A stretch of DNA of 41,397 bases, from assembly GCA_944389595.1 (NCBI GenBank), contig CALXMY010000009.1, forward strand, positions 1 through 41,397, written 5' to 3'. Positions 17,386 through 24,629 of this stretch are shown piece after piece (position 1 is the stretch's first letter; each line of letters opens with the position of its first letter). Under the pieces are notes generated by a model, which saw only the letters and a program-made list of their open reading frames with translations, ran no database searches and was not told where the DNA came from. Position numbers and translations under genes: made by a program. This stretch comes from an uncultured Alphaproteobacteria bacterium (GTDB taxonomy: Bacteria; Pseudomonadota; Alphaproteobacteria; Rs-D84).

Positions 17386-17841
17386 ATGAAAAAATTTTTA
17401 ACCTTATTTACACTGTTCGCACTGACCGCATGCGGTGCAAATTTAAACACAGACAGATATGCGACAACTGGCGCGGGCCACGTTAATACTGTATCCGAGG
17501 GCACAATTATAAACGTTCGCCCCGTCACAATCGCCACAGAAAACGGCGATGTTGGTGAATTGGCGGGCGGCATAGTCGGCGGCGTTGCCGGCGGCATGAT
17601 TGGCGATAATACATTAACCCAAACAATCGGTGCGGTTGGCGGCGCGGTTTTGGGCGGCTATCTGGGCGGCAAGGCACAAGAGGGCTTGTCCATGCAACGC
17701 GGCATGGAATACATAGTCAAACTGGATTCCGGAAAATCGGTCACATTGACCCAGGGTGACGACGAAGTATTCGATGTCGGTCAACGTGTATATGTTTTGG
17801 ATGCGGATTATGATGAACGCGCCCGCATAATTGCACAATAA
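17386..17841 (+). CDS. Outer-membrane lipoprotein, glycine-zipper SlyB/17 kDa antigen type
   Basis: 151 aa. The lipoprotein signal ends in the lipobox LTAC with acylated Cys16. After a short linker, a glycine-zipper hairpin lies at about 65-105 (GGIVGGVAGGMIGDN then GGAVLGGYLGG). The C-terminal small beta domain (VKLDSGKSVTLTQGDDEVFDVGQRVYV) matches the SlyB/PcpY and rickettsial 17 kDa surface-antigen families. Such proteins stabilise the outer membrane. It is a monocistronic gene with its own promoter and terminator. Confidence 0.9.
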   Translation: MKKFLTLFTLFALTACGANLNTDRYATTGAGHVNTVSEGTIINVRPVTIATENGDVGELAGGIVGGVAGGMIGDNTLTQTIGAVGGAVLGGYLGGKAQEGLSMQRGMEYIVKLDSGKSVTLTQGDDEVFDVGQRVYVLDADYDERARIIAQ

Positions 17842-17869
17842 AAAATGGTGCCGAATGGCACCATTTTTT
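17842..17869 (+). terminator. Terminator of the lipoprotein gene
   Basis: AAAATGGTGCC (17842-17852), loop GAAT, GGCACCATTTTTT (17857-17869). Confidence 0.85.
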
Positions 17870-17928
17870 ATTAACGCGTTTTTCCATGCGTATTCATAAA
17901 TACGGTTGGCTTACACACACATAAATGC

Positions 17929-17957
17929 TTGCTTTTTCTAAAATATTAATTTATAAT
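17929..17957 (+). promoter_or_regulatory. Promoter of rpsA
   Basis: TTGCTT (17929-17934) and a perfect TATAAT (17952-17957), 17 nt apart. It predicts a leader of roughly 95 nt before the rpsA ATG at 18060. Confidence 0.6.
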
Positions 17958-17963
17958 TGCCAC

Positions 17964-18059
17964 AATTCTGCGGGTGGGCGCAGGATTAATCCGATTAACC
18001 CCACAAGTCCTCGCACTTTTTAATACTTTGCGACGGCCAACTTTGTATAAAATTCTGTA
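17964..18059 (+). promoter_or_regulatory. rpsA 5' leader, possible S1 autoregulatory element
   Basis: The predicted leader holds a GC-rich region with GGGTGGG and a downstream CCCCAC able to pair with it around a GGATTAATCC palindrome. The 15 nt before the ATG contain no purine-rich Shine-Dalgarno. In E. coli the rpsA mRNA also lacks a normal site and its leader mediates repression by S1. A similar arrangement here is inference. Confidence 0.4.
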
Positions 18060-19748
18060 ATGAAAGATTTATCCAAAGATTTATATAATCCATTATCTGG
18101 CGAAGATTTTGTCCAGATGTTTAACAACGAATACGGAACCCAGGAAACATTGCAGGGCTATGCGACCAAGGGAACTGTAAAAGACATTCGTGGCGATTTC
18201 GTCATTGTTGATGTTGGTCTGAAATCCGAAGGCCGCATTCCATTAAAGGAATTTGGCGCATCCGTACCGGCAATTGGCGATATCATTGATGTTTTTGTTG
18301 AACGTTATGAATCCCGCGAAGGTACAGCCGTTCTGTCATATGCCAAGGCACGCGCCGAAAAGGCATGGAAAGAATTGGAAAAAACAGTTGCCGCCGGTAT
18401 CGATCCGGATGGTACAATTATCGACGTTGTGCGTGGTGGTTATACTGTTGATATTAACGGTGTATTTGCATTTATGCCATCATCCCAGGTCGACCACAAA
18501 CCTGTTCGCGATCCAAAATCTTTGATTGGATTAAAAGACAAATTCCGTGTATTGAAAATGGACGCATTGCGCACAAACGCAATTGTTTCACGCCGTGCAA
18601 TTCAGGCGGACACAATCGCCGCTGCACAAAAAGAAGCAATGAAAAACATTTCATTGGGCGCGGTTATCGAAGGTACTGTCAAAAACATCACCGATTATGG
18701 CGTGTTTGTTGATTTGGGTGGCATTGATGGATTGCTGCACGTCACAGATTTGTCGTGGAAACGTGTTAACCACCCACGCGAATTGGTACATGTCGGTGAA
18801 AAAATCAAGGTCAAAGTTATTCAATTTGATCCTGAATCACACCGCATTTCATTGGGTGCAAAACAATTAGAAGAAGACCCATGGGAAAATGCGTCCCGTG
18901 CATTCAATGTTGGCGACACTGTAACAGGCAAAGTTTCATCCATCACTGATTATGGTGCATTCATTGACCTGGGCAATAATATCGAAGGTCTGGTGCACAT
19001 GTCCGAATTATCATGGACAAATAAAAACATCCACCCCAGCAAAGTATTACAAGTTGGCCAGGATGTAAATGTTGTCGTATTGGGCATTGATCAGGATAAA
19101 CGTCGTATTTCATTGGGCTATAAACAACTGCAACCAAATCCATGGAAACAGTTTGCGGAAACCCACAACGTTGGTGACGTTATCACTGGCCCAATTAAAA
19201 ACACAACTGAATTTGGTTTGTTCATTGCGTTGACACCGGAATTGGATGGTATGGTTCATATCTCTGATTTATCATGGAACAAACTGGACGAAGAAGAATT
19301 GAAAAAATTCGTTCGTGGCCAGGAAGTCACCGCAAAAATTTTGGACATCAATCCAGAAAAAGAACGCATCACATTGGGTATCAAGCAATTAACAGAAAGT
19401 GCCGAAAACAACAGCGCATCATTAAAGAAAGGCGCGGTTGTATCCGGTACTGTATCTGAAATTACCCCAGACGAATTAATTTTGGCATTGCCAAACGACA
19501 TTCGTGGTGTGATTCGTCGTACAGACCTGTCGCGCGAAAAATCTGAACAGGATACAAATAAATTCAAGGTCGGCGACACGGTCGAGGCATCCGTTGTATC
19601 CGTTGACAACAATGTTGTTAAACTGTCTATCCGCGCGTTACAGGTAACGCTGGAAAAACAGGCGGTCAAAGAATATGCAAACCAGGCCGACAGTGGTTCT
19701 GTGTTGGGCGATATTCTGGGTGCTGCAATCGAAAACAGCAAAAAATAA
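18060..19748 (+). CDS. rpsA: 30S ribosomal protein S1
   Basis: 562-aa RNA-binding protein with six S1 (OB-fold) repeats. The first two (about residues 35-180) are divergent and bind the ribosome. The next four are canonical, each with the GxVxxITDYGxFVDLG...GLLHxSDLSW pattern, for example near residues 200-270, 285-360 and 370-445. It recruits structured mRNAs to the 30S subunit. cmk, a common upstream neighbour, is absent. A strong promoter and a structured leader precede it. Confidence 0.97.
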   Translation: MKDLSKDLYNPLSGEDFVQMFNNEYGTQETLQGYATKGTVKDIRGDFVIVDVGLKSEGRIPLKEFGASVPAIGDIIDVFVERYESREGTAVLSYAKARAEKAWKELEKTVAAGIDPDGTIIDVVRGGYTVDINGVFAFMPSSQVDHKPVRDPKSLIGLKDKFRVLKMDALRTNAIVSRRAIQADTIAAAQKEAMKNISLGAVIEGTVKNITDYGVFVDLGGIDGLLHVTDLSWKRVNHPRELVHVGEKIKVKVIQFDPESHRISLGAKQLEEDPWENASRAFNVGDTVTGKVSSITDYGAFIDLGNNIEGLVHMSELSWTNKNIHPSKVLQVGQDVNVVVLGIDQDKRRISLGYKQLQPNPWKQFAETHNVGDVITGPIKNTTEFGLFIALTPELDGMVHISDLSWNKLDEEELKKFVRGQEVTAKILDINPEKERITLGIKQLTESAENNSASLKKGAVVSGTVSEITPDELILALPNDIRGVIRRTDLSREKSEQDTNKFKVGDTVEASVVSVDNNVVKLSIRALQVTLEKQAVKEYANQADSGSVLGDILGAAIENSKK

Positions 19749-19776
19749 TCTGTACACGTTTTTCAGATTATTAAAA

Positions 19777-19808
19777 CAAAATCCGGCACTTGCCGGATTT
19801 TGTTTTTT
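19777..19808 (+). terminator. Terminator of rpsA
   Basis: CAAAATCCGGC and GCCGGATTTTG form an 11-bp stem around a short loop, followed by a T run. The right arm also contains the predicted -35 box of adk. Confidence 0.85.
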
Positions 19809-19818
19809 ATGATATAAT
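19790..19818 (+). promoter_or_regulatory. Promoter of adk placed for a leaderless transcript
   Basis: TTGCCG (19790-19795) and a perfect TATAAT (19813-19818), 17 nt apart. The normal 6-8 nt to the start site puts +1 at or within a base or two of the adk ATG at 19826. The -35 lies inside the rpsA terminator stem. Confidence 0.55.
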
Positions 19819-19825
19819 ATTGTGC

Positions 19826-20380
19826 ATGAAAAAGATGATTGTTTTAATGGGCGGCCAGGGTGTGGGCAAGGGCACATTTGCACGCATGCTGTGTGAACGT
19901 CACAAATACAAATATATTGAAACCGGCAAAATGTTGCGTGATGCGGCCGCCACAAATCCGACCGTTGGCGAAATTATGGCACGCGGCGAATTGTTGCCGT
20001 TTGAAATGTTAACCGATTTGGTGGCAAATTCATTAAATTGCGATTCGGACGTATTATTGGACGGATTTCCACGCACAATTGACCAGGCCACTTGGCTGGT
20101 AAATAATTATGCAAACAAATTTGACATTCATGTTTTATACCTGAATGTCCCCGAAGAAATTATGATTGCACGCATTCAAAAACGCATACGCGATGGCGGT
20201 GGGCGCGCCGATGATGCCGATACCGCGGCCGTACGCAAACGACTGGATATATTTTGGAAAACAACCATGCCGGCAATTGAATGGATGCAAAGCGTACCAA
20301 ACATTAAATTTTCGGATATTGAGGTAACCGGTGCGGTTGACGATAATTTCAAAAATATTTTAACCGCATTGGGCAAATAA
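19826..20380 (+). CDS. adk: Adenylate kinase, short-lid form
   Basis: Interconverts ATP + AMP and 2 ADP. From the ATG at 19826 it has 184 aa. The P-loop is GGQGVGKGT (9-17), with Gln-Gly where most members have Pro-Gly. The AMP-binding ETGKMLR and the LLDGFPRT motif are intact. The LID region is reduced to a short RDGGGRADD stretch in place of the long lid of E. coli Adk (214 aa). No Shine-Dalgarno precedes the ATG, and the TATAAT ends 7 nt before it, so translation is probably leaderless. It is not in its frequent place after secY. It converges on acpS. Confidence 0.9.
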   Translation: MKKMIVLMGGQGVGKGTFARMLCERHKYKYIETGKMLRDAAATNPTVGEIMARGELLPFEMLTDLVANSLNCDSDVLLDGFPRTIDQATWLVNNYANKFDIHVLYLNVPEEIMIARIQKRIRDGGGRADDADTAAVRKRLDIFWKTTMPAIEWMQSVPNIKFSDIEVTGAVDDNFKNILTALGK

Positions 20381-20405
20381 AAAACCGCCAAATGGCGGTT
20401 TTTAT
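20380..20405. terminator. Bidirectional terminator between adk and acpS
   Basis: AAAAACCGCC and GGCGGTTTTT flank loop AAAT. The symmetric A and T runs serve both convergent genes; the right flank overlaps the end of acpS. Confidence 0.8.
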
Positions 20406-20779
20406 TCTTTTTCAATTATAACTATTGCCGCAGAATAATCATCCTGGTCGGTAATAGATAAATGCACAATTGCATTGGTGCCCGCTAATTCTTTTAATGC
20501 AGCCTTGGCACCACCGGCCAACAACAATTCCGGCCGGCCGGCATCATCATGTACAACCGAAACATCGGCAAAACCAATCTCGTCACCAAAACCCGTACCC
20601 AACGCTTTCAAGCACGCTTCGCGCGCAGCCCAAAAGTTTGCCAAATGTTTTTCGGCATTTGCATTATCAGCGTCGGCATATTCCAATTCTTTTTTTGTGA
20701 ATATGCGTTGTTTTTTAAATGCGGACCAATCCAGAAACCGGCCACATTCAACAAGATCAATTCCAATACCTACTATCAC
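20402..20779 (-). CDS. acpS: Holo-[acyl-carrier-protein] synthase AcpS
   Basis: Transfers the 4'-phosphopantetheine arm of CoA to acyl carrier protein. The GTG at 20779 is chosen as start because AGGGAG lies 6 nt upstream and the resulting 125 aa match the family (E. coli 126 aa). A longer reading from 20848 would add 23 residues of no AcpS character. GIDLVE holds the Mg-binding Asp (D8). The second signature FWAAREACLKALGTG holds the conserved Glu and Lys. The C-terminal IVHLSITDQDDYSAAIVI is typical. It shares a terminator with adk. Confidence 0.94.
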   Translation of the reverse strand: MIVGIGIDLVECGRFLDWSAFKKQRIFTKKELEYADADNANAEKHLANFWAAREACLKALGTGFGDEIGFADVSVVHDDAGRPELLLAGGAKAALKELAGTNAIVHLSITDQDDYSAAIVIIEKE

Positions 20780-20857
20780 GGATAACTCCCTGGTTATGTT
20801 TATTGATATGCCGAATACTATTAACTTTTTCCCGATTCGTGCAAGCATAAAATATAC

Positions 20858-20886
20858 TTGCTTTTAATTCGCGACAATTGTATAAA
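20858..20886 (+). promoter_or_regulatory. Promoter of tRNA-Pro
   Basis: TTGCTT (20858-20863) and TATAAA (20881-20886), 17 nt apart, with a predicted start about 5 nt before the mature tRNA. Confidence 0.6.
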
Positions 20887-20897
20887 TATTCATACGT

Positions 20898-20974
20898 CGG
20901 GGCGTAGCTCAGCCTGGTAGAGTACTTGCATGGGGTGCAAGGGGTCGCAGGTTCGATTCCTGTCGCCCCGACCA
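20898..20974 (+). tRNA. tRNA-Pro(GGG)
   Basis: 77-nt cloverleaf. The acceptor CGGGGCG pairs with CGCCCCG, followed by A and an encoded CCA. The anticodon stem CTTGC/GCAAG encloses loop ATGGGGT, giving anticodon GGG with G37, as expected for proline. The T-arm contains GGTTCGATTCC. Its last 20 nt recur downstream at 21161-21180. Confidence 0.95.
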
Positions 20975-21108
20975 TAAATAAAAAAGAAACCGCCATCGTG
21001 CGGTTTGTTTTTTATTTACAGTGGGCATAACAGAAGCGACCTTGCATACGCAGTATGCCCAGGTTCGACAACGAGTAGATTTGACCAAGCGATGTATTTT
21101 CATCGCGC
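20955..21108 (+). repeat. 154-bp direct repeat, copy 1 (includes tRNA-Pro 3' end)
   Basis: Starts inside the tRNA-Pro T-arm and runs through the tRNA 3' end, its terminator and about 95 nt of structured non-coding sequence. It matches 21161-21314 with a single mismatch (C at the CATCGTG in copy 1, T in copy 2), an offset of 206 bp. Confidence 0.9.
20986..21013 (+). terminator. Terminator of tRNA-Pro
   Basis: AAACCGC and GCGGTTT form a 7-bp stem, loop CATCGT, followed by G and a T run. A near-identical copy lies at 21192-21219 in the second repeat. Confidence 0.75.
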
Positions 21109-21160
21109 AGTCAAATCGTTACGAGTGCCCCACAGCCGGCACATTCTGTGCCGCGCGAGG
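21021..21160 (+). other. Structured non-coding stretch between the repeats
   Basis: Several self-complementary segments are visible. GTGGGCA (21021-21027) can pair with TGCCCCAC (21126-21133) with one bulge. Alternatively GGGCATA (21023-21029) can pair with TATGCCC (about 21053-21059). GATTTGAC and GTCAAATC flank GCGATG/CATCGC (about 21078-21117). CGGCACA and TGTGCCG form a hairpin near 21137-21153. No coding potential is apparent. It may be a structured RNA or the body of a tRNA-associated repeat. Confidence 0.4.
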
Positions 21161-21314
21161 GATTCCTGTCGCCCCGACCATAAATAAAAAAGAAACCGCC
21201 ATTGTGCGGTTTGTTTTTTATTTACAGTGGGCATAACAGAAGCGACCTTGCATACGCAGTATGCCCAGGTTCGACAACGAGTAGATTTGACCAAGCGATG
21301 TATTTTCATCGCGC
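21161..21314 (+). repeat. 154-bp direct repeat, copy 2 (truncated tRNA-Pro tail)
   Basis: Begins with the 20-nt tRNA-Pro 3' end including CCA, without any 5' tRNA part, then repeats the terminator and structured stretch. It ends at 21314, where the sequence diverges and the right arm of the GATTTGAC/GTCAAATC hairpin is lost. Confidence 0.9.
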
Positions 21315-21330
21315 GGTTTGTTTAAACACA

Positions 21331-21360
21331 AAAAAACGCGCCGCAATGGACGCGTTTTAT
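21331..21360 (-). terminator. Terminator of the 868-aa envelope protein gene
   Basis: AAAACGCG (21333-21340) and CGCGTTTT (21351-21358) form an 8-bp stem, extendable in the loop. The A run on the left gives T residues on the minus strand. Confidence 0.65.
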
Positions 21361-23966
21361 TATATCAATGGCGGGAAACAATCGCCACCTGTTTCAGGGC
21401 AACAATTAAATCCTTTGTCGCCCATGTTCGTATATATTTCACCGGCACAGCACCCGTTTATATCAGGTGCGGTTCCATCCGGGCACATTGGTAAATCGTT
21501 CGCTTGTTCAACCGGGACTTGCTGGGTCCAAACTTCGGATGTAACAGATTGTGGCACAAATTCATCAGTTTGTTCATACGTATCATTATAGTTATTTACC
21601 GTTTCAAACGACGATGTTTGATTATATACCGCATCCGACAAAGTTCCCTGTTGCGGCGCAACCGCAAATTCCGTCAACGCTTCTGTGACAACAGGTGTTG
21701 GTTCCGGCATCGACTGTTCGGACACAATCGTTGTCTGGCTGGTTACCTGGGTTACAGGTTTTTGCACATTCGCCTGGTCTGATGTTGTGGTGGGCTGTTG
21801 CAATGTTTCGGTATCATATTCCGGCGCGGCCACAAACATATTTTCGTTTTGCGAAACATTATATGCGGGCTTGCTGGCCAATATTTCCGCCTCGGTCGGG
21901 ATATGTTGTTCCGGCTCTGTGGCAACAACCGTATCATCAGGTATGATATCTATTGATTCAATCACAACATCCGCTGGTTCAGGCTCCACAGCCGGTTCCG
22001 GTTCTGGCACGACCACTGGTTCTGGCTCTGGTTCCGGTAATGGTTCTGGTTCTGCCACTGTTGTTGGTGTAACATCAATTGGTTCCACAACCTCGGTTTC
22101 TGTTACTTGAACCGTTTCTTCAACCGGTATAAACGGACTTTGAACATCTGTTTCTGATTCAACAACATTCGTTTCGTCAATTTCGGCCACTGTTGTTGCC
22201 AAATCAGGCACGCCACCTTTATCCGTATTTTTCTGATACAGCCACAGCGTAAATATTGACAGCCCAATCAGCAATATCAGCATGACGTAATATATAAATG
22301 TTGGCTTGCGCGGTGCCGGATTTGTTGGCGCATTATTACCTGTAATTGGCGAAACCGGGCGCACAGCCGCCGCACCCGACAATGTTGCCGCGGGGGGCAC
22401 CGGACGTTGCATATCATTAACCGCCCTGGGGGCCTGGTTTGCATTTTGATTTATCTGTGACATATTATTTTCCATTATTGGTGTGGTTTGTGGCATGGGT
22501 GTTTCCGCTGCACGCCCAGATTCTGGCCACGCCGCCCCAGATGCCATATTATTTGTTTCAGGTTCGACATGCGATTCGGGTAACGATTCCTCGCGTGGTT
22601 TATGTGATAATTCCGTATCAAAATCTGTTGTATCGGTTTCGCGCGGCGTTGGCATATCAACAGACCTTATAGTATCCAATACCGGTCCGGAATTAATGCG
22701 TGTATCTGTTTCATCGCTGTCATCGGTTACCGGCGTAATATTTATAGGCCCACGCTGTGATTCCGGCACAGTGTCTGTGGATGCCTGATTATTATCAATG
22801 GGCGGCGTAAACGACAACGGTTTGTCATCAATAACATTTTCATACATTTGTGCGTTTTCTTTGTCATCCGCACGTTCAACCGGACTGGAAACGCCAAATT
22901 CAATTGGTTTGAACGCAATATCCTCGTCCAGAATTTCCGGATCTTTATCAAACAAGGGTTTTACCTGGTCATTTTGTGTTTCGTCGGCCATATCGTCTGC
23001 CTTTGGTTCATCGTCATAATAATCGTTATCATCATCAGATTCAGATGCATCCACCATACGCACAACCGCATCATTTTGCATTGTCGCGATATTATTTGGC
23101 CGCATCGGTTCTGTTTCATTAATTGTTATATGTTCATCAACATCGTTACTATCGGTTTCATCATCAGACACAATATCATCATACGAAATCTTATATTCCG
23201 TTGTCACGGGCGTATGCGTATCCGAATTAACAACCGACGTATCAATCGATTTTGCATCCACACGCACATCGTCATGCGAATTTATCGGCCCGCGTGCCAA
23301 AATGTCGCGTGCCGCACCGGCATCTTCATCCGCGGTGATTAAACGCCGCTGTGCATTGGCCAACCGCTTTTTTGCACGACGCAATTTTTCATTTGTTGCA
23401 TCAATTTGCGCATCAGTCCGCAATATTTTTGATGCCGATTTTTTGGTTGGCTCGCGCCCAATTTGTCGTTTTTGTTGTGATAATTTTGTCCGCAATTGCC
23501 GCAATTTTATTTGCAGTTCATCAATGCTGGCACGCGTGCTGGCAATTGTTTCACGCGCCTTTTCCGCACTAGATTCCGCCACCGCCAAACGTTCCGCCGC
23601 CGCCCGGCGCACAGAATCCTCGCGAAAATGTACCAGCGCAGTCAATGCATCCGTTAAATCATCGCCATTTTCATATGCATTAATTAAATTGTCATATTCG
23701 GCCAATCCACTGTATTCGATATCCAGTTTTTGATATTTATTGTTTTTTTTCGGGCGCACAGTTTCCAAATCAACCCCATAATCATTGGCCAAAATATCGT
23801 CCCATTTTCTGTCGCCGACCGGATTAATTGCAATCATTACATTTGGTTTTCTGTCGTCAACGGTACTGTCCAACACAAAAACCAATTTGCCGTCTGCATC
23901 ATAATATGCGCGCAATACATTTCCGGCGATATTGTATTCTTTAAATGTCAAAACAGAATTTTCCAT
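21360..23966 (-). CDS. Large single-pass envelope protein with coiled coil and Pro/Glu linker
   Basis: Not recognised; 868 aa. There is no signal peptide. Residues 1-100 form a small mixed domain, and 110-240 a Lys/Arg/Ala-rich coiled coil (RLAVAESSAEKARE, KLRRAKKRLANAQRR). Residues 240-550 are an acidic low-complexity stretch rich in Asp, Asn and Thr. One membrane helix lies near 555-577 (FIYYVMLILLIGLSIFTLWL). After it comes a TonB-like EPEPLPEPEPEP linker (about 640-670) and a Gln/Thr-rich segment. A cysteine-rich end follows (CPDGTAPDINGCC then CCPETGGDCFPP). The likely topology is cytoplasmic N-terminus and periplasmic C-terminus, spanning the envelope. It lies 26 bp downstream of gcrA on the same strand. 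Confidence 0.8.
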   Translation of the reverse strand: MENSVLTFKEYNIAGNVLRAYYDADGKLVFVLDSTVDDRKPNVMIAINPVGDRKWDDILANDYGVDLETVRPKKNNKYQKLDIEYSGLAEYDNLINAYENGDDLTDALTALVHFREDSVRRAAAERLAVAESSAEKARETIASTRASIDELQIKLRQLRTKLSQQKRQIGREPTKKSASKILRTDAQIDATNEKLRRAKKRLANAQRRLITADEDAGAARDILARGPINSHDDVRVDAKSIDTSVVNSDTHTPVTTEYKISYDDIVSDDETDSNDVDEHITINETEPMRPNNIATMQNDAVVRMVDASESDDDNDYYDDEPKADDMADETQNDQVKPLFDKDPEILDEDIAFKPIEFGVSSPVERADDKENAQMYENVIDDKPLSFTPPIDNNQASTDTVPESQRGPINITPVTDDSDETDTRINSGPVLDTIRSVDMPTPRETDTTDFDTELSHKPREESLPESHVEPETNNMASGAAWPESGRAAETPMPQTTPIMENNMSQINQNANQAPRAVNDMQRPVPPAATLSGAAAVRPVSPITGNNAPTNPAPRKPTFIYYVMLILLIGLSIFTLWLYQKNTDKGGVPDLATTVAEIDETNVVESETDVQSPFIPVEETVQVTETEVVEPIDVTPTTVAEPEPLPEPEPEPVVVPEPEPAVEPEPADVVIESIDIIPDDTVVATEPEQHIPTEAEILASKPAYNVSQNENMFVAAPEYDTETLQQPTTTSDQANVQKPVTQVTSQTTIVSEQSMPEPTPVVTEALTEFAVAPQQGTLSDAVYNQTSSFETVNNYNDTYEQTDEFVPQSVTSEVWTQQVPVEQANDLPMCPDGTAPDINGCCAGEIYTNMGDKGFNCCPETGGDCFPPLI

Positions 23967-23992
23967 TTTTCCCTCTCGCTTGGCATATTATT

Positions 23993-24556
23993 TTACTGCG
24001 CCTGTTTCTTTTTAGGCGGCGTAAACTGATACGCCAATTTACAATGCTCGTAACAATATGGTTTGCCAACAAATACAGTTGCCCCACAGAAATGGAAATT
24101 TTCTGAATCAGGGTCACCAATAGGCCACCGGCACTGATTCGGTTTTAAATTTGCCATTTCCAATGAATGCTGAATTATACGCTGGTGCATTGCCAAATTT
24201 TTGGTCAGCGATTTTTTATCAACCGTGCCTTTTGTGGATTCAGCCTTGGCCGCACGCGTGCTATTAACCTTTGTCCCGGCCTTGGCACGCCCGGCCGCTT
24301 TTTTATCGCCCGCCACAGATTTATTTGTCGCCACAGACTTTTTGGCAACGCCTTTTACAGATTTTTTCTCATCAACTTTTTTGGCCGTGGCACCGGTAAT
24401 TCCGCCCGCCTTAGAATTCCAACCCAAACGATTTAATTTGCCAACAACGGCATTTTTACTCATCCCCAATCGTTTCCCGATTTCGGACGTAGACAACCCC
24501 TTGACCACCAGGGCCTTTAACTTTTTCAGTGTTGCGTTATCCCAACCTTTACTCAT
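23993..24556 (-). CDS. gcrA: GcrA cell-cycle transcriptional regulator
   Basis: 187 aa. In Caulobacter GcrA binds the sigma-70 holoenzyme and activates genes with CcrM-methylated GANTC promoters. Here the N-terminal helix-turn-helix (1-47) reads GLSTSEIGKRLGMSKNAVVGKLNRLGW, split around the recognition helix KNAVVGKLNRLG. A Lys/Ala/Thr-rich linker follows (about 50-115). The C-terminal sigma-binding part has CRWPIGDP, FHFCG and YCYEHCKLAYQ, all GcrA signatures. An AAGGA ribosome site precedes the ATG. Its presence is the main evidence for an alphaproteobacterium with a GANTC methylation circuit. Confidence 0.95.
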   Translation of the reverse strand: MSKGWDNATLKKLKALVVKGLSTSEIGKRLGMSKNAVVGKLNRLGWNSKAGGITGATAKKVDEKKSVKGVAKKSVATNKSVAGDKKAAGRAKAGTKVNSTRAAKAESTKGTVDKKSLTKNLAMHQRIIQHSLEMANLKPNQCRWPIGDPDSENFHFCGATVFVGKPYCYEHCKLAYQFTPPKKKQAQ

Positions 24557-24597
24557 ATCAAAAAATCCTTGTTATATATAACATTATAATTGTAGCA

Positions 24598-24613
24598 TAG
24601 TTTCGAATCGAAA
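24598..24613. promoter_or_regulatory. GANTC-containing palindrome in the gcrA divergent promoter region
   Basis: TTTCGAATCGAAA contains GAATC (24605-24609), an instance of the CcrM target GANTC, in a near-perfect palindrome. It lies about 50 nt upstream of gcrA and 20 nt upstream of the prepilin peptidase gene. A TATAAT for gcrA is visible on the minus strand near 24583-24588. Confidence 0.4.
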
Positions 24614-24629
24614 GGCAAGGGGGAAAAAT

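Noticed and set aside
19790..19825. Upstream start for adk giving 12 extra residues
   Set aside because: The extension starts at a TTG inside the rpsA terminator, upstream of the predicted transcription start, and adds nothing typical of Adk.
20757..21103. Minus-strand frames over the tRNA-Pro region with phrases such as GATGIEPATP and GRQESNLRP
   Set aside because: These are familiar spurious translations of tRNA genes and their flanks, not proteins.
20955..21314. Possible CRISPR-like repeats
   Set aside because: Only two copies of 154 bp with a 52-bp gap, containing a tRNA tail and terminator; no short regular repeats, spacers or cas genes.
22800..23350. Plus-strand frames antisense to the 868-aa protein gene
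   Set aside because: Low-complexity Ile/Arg- or Ser-rich products without ribosome sites; the minus-strand frame is continuous over 868 codons with a sensible domain layout.
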